62,075 nucleotides of DNA. Origin: Gammaproteobacteria bacterium. Lineage in GTDB: Bacteria; Pseudomonadota; Gammaproteobacteria; Arenicellales; Poriferihabitantaceae. Shown one piece after another: positions 9,510-17,620 of this stretch. The notes beneath the pieces were generated by a model. That model searched no databases. It was given only the letters and a program-made list of their open reading frames with translations, and was not told where the DNA came from. Positions within the stretch are counted from its first letter, which is position 1, and each line of letters opens with the position of its first letter. The position numbers were made by a program, and so were the translations under genes. Where the stretch lies: NCBI GenBank assembly GCA_026709505.1, contig JAPOSW010000057.1:1-62075 (forward strand). Direction: 5' to 3'.

Positions 9510-9800
9510 ATGTCTTTGCTAAAGAACCCCTGCCACCCCGGAGAAGTGCTCCAGGAGCTCTACCTCAAGCCAACCGGCATGAGTGCGATCAATCTGGCCC
9601 GTCGCCTGAACGTGCCCCGCACGCGCATTGAGCGGCTCGTCCGGCAGGAAACCGCCTTGAGCGTGGACACGGCGATTCGTCTGGCAAAGTTCTACAGCAC
9701 TTCTCCGGAGTACTGGATCAATTTGCAGCGGTCTTTCGATCTCTCCGAAGCCATTGATGTGCTGGACCTCTCGGAAATCACTCCCCTGTCAGTCGCATGA
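9510..9800 (+). CDS. higA: HigA-like antitoxin, XRE-family
   Basis: A 96-residue antitoxin. The start NPCHPGEVLQELYL and the later FYSTSPEYWINLQ are hallmarks of the HigA/VapI family, and a helix-turn-helix spans about residues 27-48 (MSAINLARRLNVPRTRIERL starts it). It neutralises HigB and probably represses the operon through the palindrome upstream of higB. The toxin and antitoxin genes are nine bases apart, so they are almost certainly co-transcribed. Confidence 0.92.
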   Translation: MSLLKNPCHPGEVLQELYLKPTGMSAINLARRLNVPRTRIERLVRQETALSVDTAIRLAKFYSTSPEYWINLQRSFDLSEAIDVLDLSEITPLSVA

Positions 9801-10355
9801 CGGCGATACAGGATGTTGTTTTGCATGGCCTGAAAAAGGACATATGGAAAGCTCCACGCTCATGGTAAACAAATGGTCTATAAAGTTGGTCGGCATCATG
9901 AAAAATATGGGCGCTATGCACACTCGCGGATATGTGTTTTCTTTCAATACTTTGCGTGATATCAAAAAATTCCGGGTGGATTTGCTAAATATTGATCTTG
10001 TTGATGGCAGGTCTCTGAGTAAAAATTACTTACATTTGTAAGTTGGCCCAGATGTTTTGACTGAAGGGATAGCATCAATCGCGAGCCAAACAAATGTTTT
10101 ATTGGACAGCTGAATTTTGATTGGCTTGATATTGCCTCGATTTGCTGACACAAAAGTCTTGCAATCGGTTATCTCCCGCACAGTACCGAAAGGCGATGGT
10201 CAAATTTACCTGCTGGCGGTGAAAAATCGTCTCATCAGGTTTGAGGTAGTTTTCAGCGATGATTGCATGAGAGGTTTCACACTCTGGAACAGGCCGCACA
10301 CATACCCTGTTCCCTATCGTTCGGTGGAGTCTTAGGCACTATAAGATGCTAGATT
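9801..10355. other. Intergenic region containing a structured repeat
   Basis: No gene is supported. It contains the hairpin repeat at 10040-10089, which has a counterpart at 13412-13463. Confidence 0.5.
10040..10089 (+). repeat. Hairpin repeat, copy 1
   Basis: This 50-base segment aligns with 13412-13463; the shared core is TGA-A-GGATAG-ATCAATC. The ends can pair: TTGGC with GCCAA here, TTGGT with ACCAA in the other copy, so the two ends change together. It lies about 265 bases before a partial tRNA-Leu copy, as the other copy does before the true tRNA. Confidence 0.55.
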
Positions 10356-10395
10356 TGGTGCCAAAGGTGGGGCTCGAACCCGCACGGATCTCTCC
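10356..10395 (-). other. Partial tRNA-Leu 3' end, candidate distal attachment site
   Basis: These 40 bases match the 3' end of the tRNA-Leu gene at 13702-13741, including the encoded CCA, with three mismatches and in the same orientation. The rest of the tRNA is absent, so it is not a functional tRNA. Site-specific integration at tRNA 3' ends leaves this kind of direct repeat at the far boundary of the inserted element. The 3.3 kb between the copies holds an AbiE-like pair and an IS30 remnant but no integrase. Confidence 0.7.
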
Positions 10396-10718
10396 GATTG
10401 CATAAAGTGTCAGCCAGGGCTTCCACTCGTAAATCAGGGTGAATATCTACCGCTTTAAAGGATGCGTATAAGCTTGCCGGTAACCGGGCAGGGTGGTTCG
10501 GTTCAAAATATAAAAGGCTTCTCGGGGTTCAAGGTACAAGGAATCACCGTGAACTGCTGCAGTTTTGTCGATGCGGCTCTCGAGATCGCCCTTACCGGGG
10601 CTCGATCATAGGTTCACGGTTTTCAGGCTTCAGGGTGCAGCATCCGTGCAGGCATGCCACAATTGGTGCAATAAATGTTCGCCTTTTGATCAAGAATCCC
10701 CTCGGGAATTTCCAGTCA
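10396..10718. other. Intergenic, no gene seen
   Basis: About 320 bases with no supported coding sequence. A short inverted repeat is present (CCGTGAAC near 10547, GTTCACGG near 10613), of unknown meaning. Confidence 0.4.
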
Positions 10719-11587
10719 TTATTGTCTGAGGCCAAGGCCTTTCAGCCAAGCGTCAACGTGTCCGAACGCATCCTGCTGCCATTGGTCTTCTGTTCGACCG
10801 GCAAGCAAGTAAGAACCCTCGACGAACCTTCTTACACTCATCGGTCCGAAATCATCGACATCTCGAAACTTGGCTGAGATATGGAGATATCCTTGTAGAG
10901 CCGATTCGACGTTGAGGAGCGGCCGAGTTGCCTTGACCAAGTTGTCGATACCATCCGGGAAATTCCTTACAGAATAATAAATGTCATAGGCATCCTTGAG
11001 CTTCAGCCTGTTTGCTATGGCATAACCCTTCATGGCTAGAAAGGCCGGGATTGATGCCACCACAAACTGATGCGATTGCGGTCACCATCAGGCATGTGAC
11101 CCTCAATGGCTACCATTTGATAGAATCTAAGTGCCAGATCAGCGCCATCTGCGCGTTGGACAGCAAACTGACTAATAATTGGTGGAATGTTCCTCATGAT
11201 AACTGAGTCACGCGGCATGAGAAAATCGACAATTACATCAATTTCGGGCCCGCCGTCACTATATGGGACGGTTCGCGCGAGCTGAAAGCGCTGTAAATTT
11301 TCCCGTTGAAGATAGCCCTGCTTCTGAAGGGCTTCGACAAGACGAACGCATTCTCCGTCAGCTAGGGCTTTGGGGTTTAGGCTAATATCCACATCTCCTG
11401 TGCCAACATGCCGCATTTCGGATTCGTTCAGCAATAACCATGGAACAGCACCGCCAATGACTGCAAACTTGCCTCTAAAACTGCCAAGAATCTGCCCAAT
11501 CTCAATCAGTACTGATTTGACCGCTTCTGTCGTTCGGTCATCATATTGGCCGGCGTGTTGGGGTTCTCTCACAGCCATGAAAAACAT
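10719..11587 (-). pseudogene. AbiEii-like nucleotidyltransferase, frameshifted
   Basis: Two overlapping frames together form one nucleotidyltransferase-like protein of about 285 residues. The N-terminal part (11587 down to 11036) has AVIGGAVPWLL and a GTGDVDISLNPK motif with the Asp-x-Asp expected of the nucleotidyltransferase fold. The C-terminal part (11063 down to 10719) has IPAFLAMKGYA and LKDAYDIYY, the usual C-terminal pattern of AbiEii-like proteins. The frames join at an AAA run near 11064-11066 if one base is removed. It follows the AbiEi-like gene with a 19-base overlap, as in AbiE toxin-antitoxin pairs. Either the toxin is inactivated or there is a one-base assembly error. Confidence 0.75.
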
Positions 11588-12675
11588 GTCTCGGCTAAGT
11601 GATCGGCAGCTTCACGCTCCCGTTCGTTGCCATTCCAGAGATCGAGGTAGGTGACGACCGGGTTTGCACAGAAGATGCCTGGTGACGGCTCAACAGCGTC
11701 TTCAAACAAGGTTTCATCACTAGCAATATGTAGGATTACGTTGGCGCCCAATTTAGCATGAGTCAGTTGAAGTGCCTCTTTTAGTTTCTGTGCCCCGGGT
11801 TCGTCTACATAGAAGCTATGTGTACCACCCCGGATGTATGGAGCAATCCAGTCAGCAGCAGAGTTTGAGGCGCAGATTGATCGAGGAGGTTGTGACCCCG
11901 CATTTAGGCTTGCCGACAGGCGTTCGTATAGTTGATCCCCGTGAAGTAACATGTATCCGCTGACGTGATGATCGGTAGGTTTACGGTAGTTCTCGCGCCA
12001 GGACTTAAGTAGCGCATTGGGCTGGACGAGGACGAGGCCGTTTTCCCGGATTTCGATCCATTCTAGATCGAGCAGCGCTTTGCGGACTTTGCTCACGTGA
12101 CCGAGGCTGGCATTAGATGCTTCGGCTAGACCTGTAATGCGCCATGCATGGCTTGGGTCGCGCAAGAGAACCCGAAGGATTGCGCCTGACTTCGGGGTAA
12201 ATAACGATTTATGAGAACGAACCTCAGGCTTCGGTTTGCCCGGAACTGATCGCTCTATATAGACGGAACCAAAAGCAAGATGGGCGTTACCATAGAGGTC
12301 AAGATAGGCAACATTGCTATCAAGGCAGATGGAGCGCGATTCGGGATAAAGGTAAGGAGCCACAAGTATAGGTATGAACAGCCGGATACTGTCTTGATAA
12401 TCTGTTTTTTGCAAGTGTGCGATATAGCTTACGATCTCATGGATCGCAGATCGGACAAAACGCGGTGCCCCGTTTGACTTAGCCTTCATCAGGAGCATAT
12501 AATGCTGTCCATCGTGCTCTAGATCGATCCTAGCATCAATCTGATGAACCGACTTGAATAGCTGTTCATGTTTAACTCCGATAATTTGTATGTTAGGTAC
12601 GTGTCCAAGCAGTGTACATGTCATGTCCACTGCCGCATTCTCCACCTGTTTTCCTGTTTCGCTTGTTTTCACCAT
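11569..12675 (-). CDS. AbiEi-like antitoxin/regulator of an AbiE-type pair
   Basis: A 368-residue protein. The N-terminal part resembles a restriction-endonuclease-like fold (IDARIDLEHDGQHYMLLMKAKSNG); where related proteins show V-E-V-K-S this one has M-K-A-K-S, so a nuclease activity looks lost. A central winged helix-turn-helix lies near residues 165-225 (GLAEASNASLGHVSKVRKAL). The C-terminal domain ends with NPVVTYLDLWNGNERE, typical of this large AbiEi-associated family. It precedes and overlaps the nucleotidyltransferase gene, the order of antitoxin then toxin in AbiE systems. Its start codon sits inside a perfect palindrome that is a likely autorepression site. Confidence 0.75.
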   Translation of the reverse strand: MVKTSETGKQVENAAVDMTCTLLGHVPNIQIIGVKHEQLFKSVHQIDARIDLEHDGQHYMLLMKAKSNGAPRFVRSAIHEIVSYIAHLQKTDYQDSIRLFIPILVAPYLYPESRSICLDSNVAYLDLYGNAHLAFGSVYIERSVPGKPKPEVRSHKSLFTPKSGAILRVLLRDPSHAWRITGLAEASNASLGHVSKVRKALLDLEWIEIRENGLVLVQPNALLKSWRENYRKPTDHHVSGYMLLHGDQLYERLSASLNAGSQPPRSICASNSAADWIAPYIRGGTHSFYVDEPGAQKLKEALQLTHAKLGANVILHIASDETLFEDAVEPSPGIFCANPVVTYLDLWNGNEREREAADHLAETCFSWL

Positions 12676-12685
12676 ATGGTGAAAA
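12666..12685. promoter_or_regulatory. 20-base perfect palindrome over the AbiEi-like start codon
   Basis: TTTTCACCATATGGTGAAAA reads the same on both strands, and the ATG of the gene at 12675 forms its centre. Binding of the encoded winged-helix protein here would block expression of the whole pair. This role is inferred from AbiE-family negative autoregulation. Confidence 0.6.
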
Positions 12686-12839
12686 TAGCATTATCAGTGA
12701 AATATATCAATAATCATTTCAAACAATATCATTTCCCCAATTCCACTCCAAAGTGCAACACTCTGGGGGGCCGGTGGCGTGTTGCAGACGGCCAGCAGGC
12801 GAATGACAATCTCCATACAATTAACTACAGAGAAGTGTC

Positions 12840-13333
12840 ATGTGCAAAAGCTGCCGCCAGCTGGCCTGTGATGAACGATGTCAGATCAAGGCCCTGAGCG
12901 ACTCGGTCCGCAAGATCGCTGATCAGCTGGGCCGGAGTCCGGCCACGATCAGCCACGAGGCTGCCCGCAACCGGGGCCGGTGCGGCTATCGGCACAATCA
13001 GGCCCAGACTAGGACCAGTGCCCGCCGCCATGAGGCATCGAGCTCTCTCCGCCAGCTGGCCGGCGAGCTGTGGGGTCGTATAGAGGGCCATTTGAGGCAT
13101 CTGGGCGAGGAGACGGTGGACCGGATGTCGAAGTACACGACCCTAGAACGCCTGGCCAGCAGAGCCGCGGTACCCATGACCGAGGCCCTGCTGCTGCGCA
13201 TGGGGCGTCAGTACTTTCCCAAGGGCGACGATTTATGCTAGGTCAAGGAGGAGCAGGTCCGGCAGGTCGAGGACCAGCTGAACCACTGCCCCCGCAAGGT
13301 GCCGGGCTACCGCACGCTGCACGAGGTCTTGTA
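12840..13333 (+). mobile_element. IS30-family transposase remnant
   Basis: Translation shows the IS30 N-terminal pattern (ERCQIKALSD, GRSPATISHEAARNRG, YRHNQAQTRTSARRHEASS). It then jumps to a piece of the catalytic domain (TVDRMSKYTTLERLASRA) and to the C-terminal YFPKGDDL, NHCPRKVPGYRTLHEVL. The central part is deleted and in-frame stops occur (TAG after GDDLC and after HEVL). The normal protein is over 300 residues. GC is much higher than the surroundings, and no terminal repeats are recognised. Confidence 0.8.
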
Positions 13334-13341
13334 GCAGGGGC

Positions 13342-13701
13342 TAGTATTGCACTTCGGACTGGAACTGGGGTATATTGACGGAATATCTCTCAGTGAAAAT
13401 GGTTTCCATAGCAAATTGGTTCAGATATTCGGATTGAAAGGATAGTATCAATCATGAACCAATCGAAAATCTTGACCTATCTAGAGTACAGGATTGCTCT
13501 ATGAGACAGACTTAATTTCTCTCAGCTGGTCATTGTCCTAATTCGCTGAAATAGGGCTTTACCGCATAGTAACTCAAAGAGATAGCCGTATTTGCCTTGT
13601 AATAACTCCTCAGGCTTAACAGTTTCAAGCACTTGATAGAAGAGATATCCTGTATTTTCAACTAACTGGCGTAGTTGTGAAGCGGCCTATAAGTCAGATT
13701 T
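13342..13701. other. Intergenic between IS30 remnant and tRNA-Leu
   Basis: No gene is supported. It contains the second hairpin repeat (13412-13463). This is where rimP-nusA-infB would be expected to follow the tRNA in many gammaproteobacteria, and they are not here. Confidence 0.5.
13412..13463 (+). repeat. Hairpin repeat, copy 2
   Basis: Counterpart of 10040-10089. Outer arms ATTGGTTCA and TGAACCAAT pair perfectly, and inner ATTGA and TCAAT can pair as well. It lies about 240 bases before the tRNA-Leu 3' end. Confidence 0.6.
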
Positions 13702-13786
13702 TGGTGCCGAAGGCGGGACTCGAACCCGCACGGATCTCTCCACTACCCCCTCAAGATAGCGTGTCTACCAGTTCCACCACTTCGGC
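13702..13786 (-). tRNA. tRNA-Leu(GAG)
   Basis: The minus strand folds as a class II tRNA: acceptor GCCGAAG with CTTCGGC, D-arm with TGGTAGACAC, anticodon arm CTATC-TTGAGGG-GGTAG giving anticodon GAG, a long variable arm, T-arm GCGGG-TTCGAGT-CCCGC, and an encoded CCA. It reads CUY-type leucine codons. It lies downstream of secG on the same strand, as leuU does in E. coli. Its 3' end is duplicated at 10356-10395, marking it as an integration target. Confidence 0.95.
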
Positions 13787-13805
13787 AATGATTGGCTGTC
13801 GGCAA

Positions 13806-14168
13806 TTACTCCGGGATTTGTGGCACATCAGAATCTTCCTGCTGACTGCCTTCAACCGTCTCAGGAGTCTCAACCAAAACGTTTTCCGCAGACTGAAGAA
13901 CGGATGACTGCTCAATTACACTGGTATCACCGGTTTGCCGCGTGAACAAAAAGGCCAGTACGAGGCTGGTAACAAAAAAGATGACAGCCAGGCTGGAGGT
14001 GATTCGGGTCAGAAAACTCGCTGAGCCCCTTGCTCCGAAGAGGGTTTCAGAAGACCCGCCACCAAATGCGGCTCCCATATCGGCACCCTTGCCCTGTTGT
14101 AAGAGGACCAATACGATGATTGTAAGTGCAACCAGAAGATGAAATACCAGAAGTAAGTTTGAAAGCAT
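13806..14168 (-). CDS. secG: Preprotein translocase subunit SecG
   Basis: A 120-residue membrane protein, subunit of the SecYEG translocon. Two membrane segments (about residues 3-22 and 52-74) flank the conserved LVLLQQGKGADMGAAFGGG loop. The C-terminal tail is acidic and variable, as usual. It follows tpiA by 30 bases and precedes tRNA-Leu(GAG), a gammaproteobacterial arrangement. Confidence 0.95.
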   Translation of the reverse strand: MLSNLLLVFHLLVALTIIVLVLLQQGKGADMGAAFGGGSSETLFGARGSASFLTRITSSLAVIFFVTSLVLAFLFTRQTGDTSVIEQSSVLQSAENVLVETPETVEGSQQEDSDVPQIPE

Positions 14169-14198
14169 AATGTAAACGTTGTGTTTGTTCTTTTTCGG

Positions 14199-14948
14199 TT
14201 AGGCAGACCTGCAAATGCCGAGAAATTCATCGGCTGTCAATGAAGCGCCTCCGATTAACCCGCCATCAATGTCCGGGCATTCAAGCAGAGAGCTTGCATT
14301 ATCCTGTTTCATGCTGCCGCCATACAAAATGCGGCAGGCTTTTGCCGTCTCATCACCTTGTGAACCGAGCTGTTCCCTGATGAATGAATGCATGGCTTGC
14401 GCTTCTTCTGGGGTGGCAGTTAGTCCTGTCCCGATCGCCCAAACCGGCTCGTAAGCGATTGTCATATCCTTACACGAATCGATACCAGTCTCATCAATCA
14501 CTGATTGTAACTGTCCTTGAACGATAGATGTTTCTTGACCGGCTTTTCGTTCATCCTCGGTTTCACCGACACAAACAATGGGCTTGAGGCCATGGGCCAA
14601 AGCTTGTTTTGCCTTCTGGCCAACTGTGAGATTGCTCTCCCCGAATAATGTGCGACGTTCCGAGTGACCAATAATCACCCATTCACATCCAGCGTCCTGC
14701 AGCATCCCGGCTGAAACCTGGCCAGTATACGCGCCATCGTCATGCATGTCCAAGTCCTGTGCACCCAGCATGCATTCGCTGTCTGTGATCATTTTACGAA
14801 CCTCATCAAGCAGTATGAAGGGGGGGCAAAGGACGACATCGATATTTCCGAGCCTTGGCATTTCGTTAGCAATCGCCGTGCACAGCTCATGAGCCATGGC
14901 TCTTCGGCCATTCATTTTCCAGTTTCCGACGATGACTGTTTTACGCAT
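14199..14948 (-). CDS. tpiA: Triosephosphate isomerase
   Basis: A 249-residue TIM-barrel enzyme that interconverts dihydroxyacetone phosphate and glyceraldehyde 3-phosphate. It starts VGNWKMNG (catalytic Asn and Lys), has the catalytic His in IIGHSERR near residue 95, the catalytic Glu in AYEPVWAIGTG near 168 with the mobile loop after it, and phosphate-binding ILYGGSM and GLIGGASL. The length is normal. It is co-directional with secG. Confidence 0.97.
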   Translation of the reverse strand: MRKTVIVGNWKMNGRRAMAHELCTAIANEMPRLGNIDVVLCPPFILLDEVRKMITDSECMLGAQDLDMHDDGAYTGQVSAGMLQDAGCEWVIIGHSERRTLFGESNLTVGQKAKQALAHGLKPIVCVGETEDERKAGQETSIVQGQLQSVIDETGIDSCKDMTIAYEPVWAIGTGLTATPEEAQAMHSFIREQLGSQGDETAKACRILYGGSMKQDNASSLLECPDIDGGLIGGASLTADEFLGICRSA

Positions 14949-15224
14949 AAACGCAATGTTTTACGAGTTATGCAAAGACCTTTCAACCAAAGAAATGGGG
15001 TTTTTGCAGGAAGTGCAGAATCATACCCAAATCCTGACTCAAAAGGAAACGGAATCGATCAATCTAGGCAAGTTAATTCGCAAAAACAGTCTGAGGATTG
15101 AAAAAGTTGATTGCTTGATCGATCAAAATACCAGAAGTTTTCCGATCACTGAGATAGCCTGGAATCATCGAATCAGCATTTCCATGAAGGGTTGAGCCAA
15201 TCTGTACAGAGGGACAAGGCTCAA
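14949..15224. other. Intergenic, no gene seen
   Basis: About 275 AT-rich bases, probably holding the tpiA promoter. No clear motif was identified. Confidence 0.4.
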
Positions 15225-16088
15225 TCAGATTGCGAGTTCAAGCCAAACCGGAAGGTGGTCCGAGCCACGTGCCCCGTCATTGACCCAACAGGACTTGATT
15301 CGATTCCGTAGCATCGAATTCACAAAACAGTAATCCATGCGAACATAATCGGTGAGAGTATGAGCGGTTGGTCCTGACATCAAATCCTTGCCAACATGGG
15401 TCCAGGCATCAACAAAACCATTTTCGCTGATCACATGTCCACCGTAGTCGCACAAGGGTCCGACGATCATTTCATATTCCGGCTGATCCGGTGCAAAATT
15501 AAAGTCGCCAAGCAGAATGGCCTTATCGGCAACCGGTCGATCTTGCACATCCATTTCAAGATTGAATCCGGAGTTTTCAAAAGATAGCGGAAATCCTTCA
15601 TCGACCGCATCACGGTGTATTTTCAAGATGCGGTTAATTTGCTTTTTTCTGATCTGACGTGAAAGGTGGGTCAAGTGTACTGAATATATTCGAATCGGCA
15701 TGCCGTCAATCAGCAAGGTTGCCTCAAGAGCTGTTCTCTGGATGCTCAAGGCTTGACCGATGCTGCTTCGCTTGGGCAGCAAATGATTGCGGGCATACAC
15801 GATCGGATATCTACTCAAAATCATGTTGCCAAACTGCCGCCGCCGATTTTCCTTTGGTGTGCTGTCCTGAATGTGAAGATCGACACCAGCGCCATAGACC
15901 GAGTAATGGTCTGGAAAGCACTCGGCAAAAAACGCCATTTGATCTGTGTTCCTGCTGCGCGTCCAGAATCGTTCGACTTCCTGCAGAGCGATAATGTCCG
16001 CTCCATTTATTTCCTGGGCAATCCGCTCAAGGTCAAATCTGCCGTCCTTGCCAAAGCCATACTGGATGTTGTAGGTAACTATTCTCAT
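15225..16088 (-). CDS. Endonuclease/exonuclease/phosphatase family protein
   Basis: A 287-residue cytoplasmic protein of the EEP superfamily of Mg-dependent phosphodiesterases. The five expected motifs are present in order: TYNIQYG near the start, IIALQEVE (metal-binding Glu), YSVHLTHLS, LLGDFNFAP (Asp and Asn), and GSDHLPVWLEL at the end (catalytic His). The substrate cannot be read from the sequence; relatives act on nucleic acids, phosphoinositides or other phosphodiesters. It ends 18 bases after the dioxygenase gene that precedes it on the same strand, so the two may be co-transcribed. Confidence 0.88.
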   Translation of the reverse strand: MRIVTYNIQYGFGKDGRFDLERIAQEINGADIIALQEVERFWTRSRNTDQMAFFAECFPDHYSVYGAGVDLHIQDSTPKENRRRQFGNMILSRYPIVYARNHLLPKRSSIGQALSIQRTALEATLLIDGMPIRIYSVHLTHLSRQIRKKQINRILKIHRDAVDEGFPLSFENSGFNLEMDVQDRPVADKAILLGDFNFAPDQPEYEMIVGPLCDYGGHVISENGFVDAWTHVGKDLMSGPTAHTLTDYVRMDYCFVNSMLRNRIKSCWVNDGARGSDHLPVWLELAI

Positions 16089-16106
16089 CGAAAATTCTTT
16101 ACAGAT

Positions 16107-16934
16107 TCAGCCACAACGCCGATCATTGATGATTGTGACCCGGTGCATGCATCGATACTGGGGCAGGTAATCGCTTACCGCATAGTGTTGGGTGACCCGG
16201 TTATCCCACATCAATAAGTCGCCCGCATTCCAGCGGTGCCGAAACTGAAACTCCGGTCGATTGACATGGGCAAACAGAAAATGCAGGAGTCGATTGCTAT
16301 CGGGCATTGAATAGCCGTAGACCTGCATGGTAAAGCCCTCGTTTACATATAGGTACTTTCGCCCACTGACCGGATGGACTTGCACCATGGGATGCAGGGC
16401 AGAGCCTTCCTTGAACATCCACTGATCCATGGACTTGCTGTTTTTTTCCTTGCCCATGAAGCTATTCCGAAATGATCCCGGATCATGGATTGCTTCGAGA
16501 TCAGCCAATTCTTGTTTCATCAAATCAGGAAGCCGTTCATAGGCTACATACATGCTGGACCATAGCGTGTCGCCACCACATTCCGGAACGACTTTTGAAT
16601 ACAGCACTGATGCAAAAGGCGGGTTTTTGCGATAGGTGAGATCAGTATGCCATTCATCTGTATCCGGACGATGGTTTTCATCGTATTCAAGCAAGGTAAC
16701 CTCTGGCAGCCCATCGACATGCGGATAGGTATGATGGAGCCGGTCAATTTCCCCGAAGTGTCTGGCAAATTCGAGTTGCAGGGATGCGCTGATTTCCTGC
16801 CCTGGAATTACCATGACAAGATGGTCAATAAGCACTTGATAGAGTTGCTCAGCCAGACTTGGAGCCAGTTCCCGGGAGAGGTTTATACCGGTTACCGTTG
16901 CCCCGATGGATGGAGAGATTTTCTTGACTTGCAT
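16107..16934 (-). CDS. TauD/TfdA-family Fe(II)/2-oxoglutarate dioxygenase
   Basis: A 275-residue enzyme. Iron ligands are the HTD of EWHTDLTYRKNPP near residues 95-100 and the distal His of NRVTQHYAVSDY near 250, with the 2-oxoglutarate-binding Arg in RCMHRVTI. HPMVQVHPVSGRKYLYVNEGF is the usual middle block. Members hydroxylate taurine, phenoxyacetates or other small acids; the substrate here is not determinable. It is followed closely by the EEP-family gene. Confidence 0.9.
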   Translation of the reverse strand: MQVKKISPSIGATVTGINLSRELAPSLAEQLYQVLIDHLVMVIPGQEISASLQLEFARHFGEIDRLHHTYPHVDGLPEVTLLEYDENHRPDTDEWHTDLTYRKNPPFASVLYSKVVPECGGDTLWSSMYVAYERLPDLMKQELADLEAIHDPGSFRNSFMGKEKNSKSMDQWMFKEGSALHPMVQVHPVSGRKYLYVNEGFTMQVYGYSMPDSNRLLHFLFAHVNRPEFQFRHRWNAGDLLMWDNRVTQHYAVSDYLPQYRCMHRVTIINDRRCG

Positions 16935-17620
16935 ACTGGTGATTCCGGCTGATTTCGGTTTTCAATTACAGGTGGGACAGAATTCAGCTCCAAGATACTC
17001 CGAGATGCCCAGGTCCGTTTCGAATCGCTGCACTTGCACGGTTGGGATGGCGGTTAGGCATTATCCAAACCCGTGCGGACAAGCGAATAATCAGAGGCAA
17101 AGACAGCTATTTTGTCTGTCATCGGCCGCAGTCCGAGTTCATGCAAATCATAAATGGGGACATGCGACAATGCAATGCCATCCCGGGATGACTGTTATTG
17201 TAAAGTCGGACTGCTGAATCGTTGATTGGAATGCGGAGGCAGTCAGTCTGATTTGCTCTTCGTTTAATGTTTGCAAATCAGGAGTGAACGATCAGGGTCA
17301 ATTCCTGGAATTTGCACGGATTTAGATGCTGACACCGAGCCCATGATTCCCGGTCAGCGGTCCTTGTGTCTGATCGGGAATCATGGGAATTTACGACTGA
17401 GCTTTGCACCTTGCCGCCAAAAAACGGGTCTTCAAACAAATATTGAATATTCTCGGATTCAAGGCAAAACACGACAACACAGGGCAAATGGGGGAGTGGC
17501 AATGTTTCGACAGGCACCCAAGGCCAATCATTGAATGAAATGAGCATGTGAGTTAGTATCAAATTCCCAGAGGCTGGCATCAGCGCTGATGCAAAAGCAT
17601 GAAGATTTGAGAATGAATTG
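16935..17620. other. Intergenic region with a long hairpin
   Basis: About 690 bases between divergent genes. Apart from the hairpin at 17340-17387, no gene or known RNA was recognised. Promoters for the dioxygenase and amidase genes presumably lie here. Confidence 0.4.
17340..17387. repeat. 18-base-pair hairpin
   Basis: CCCATGATTCCCGGTCAG and CTGATCGGGAATCATGGG pair over 18 positions with a single G-U wobble around a 12-base loop. No T-tract follows on the plus strand, so it is not a standard terminator. Confidence 0.6.

Noticed and set aside
10356..10395. Second functional tRNA-Leu
   Set aside because: Only the 3' 40 bases are present; anticodon and D arms are missing.
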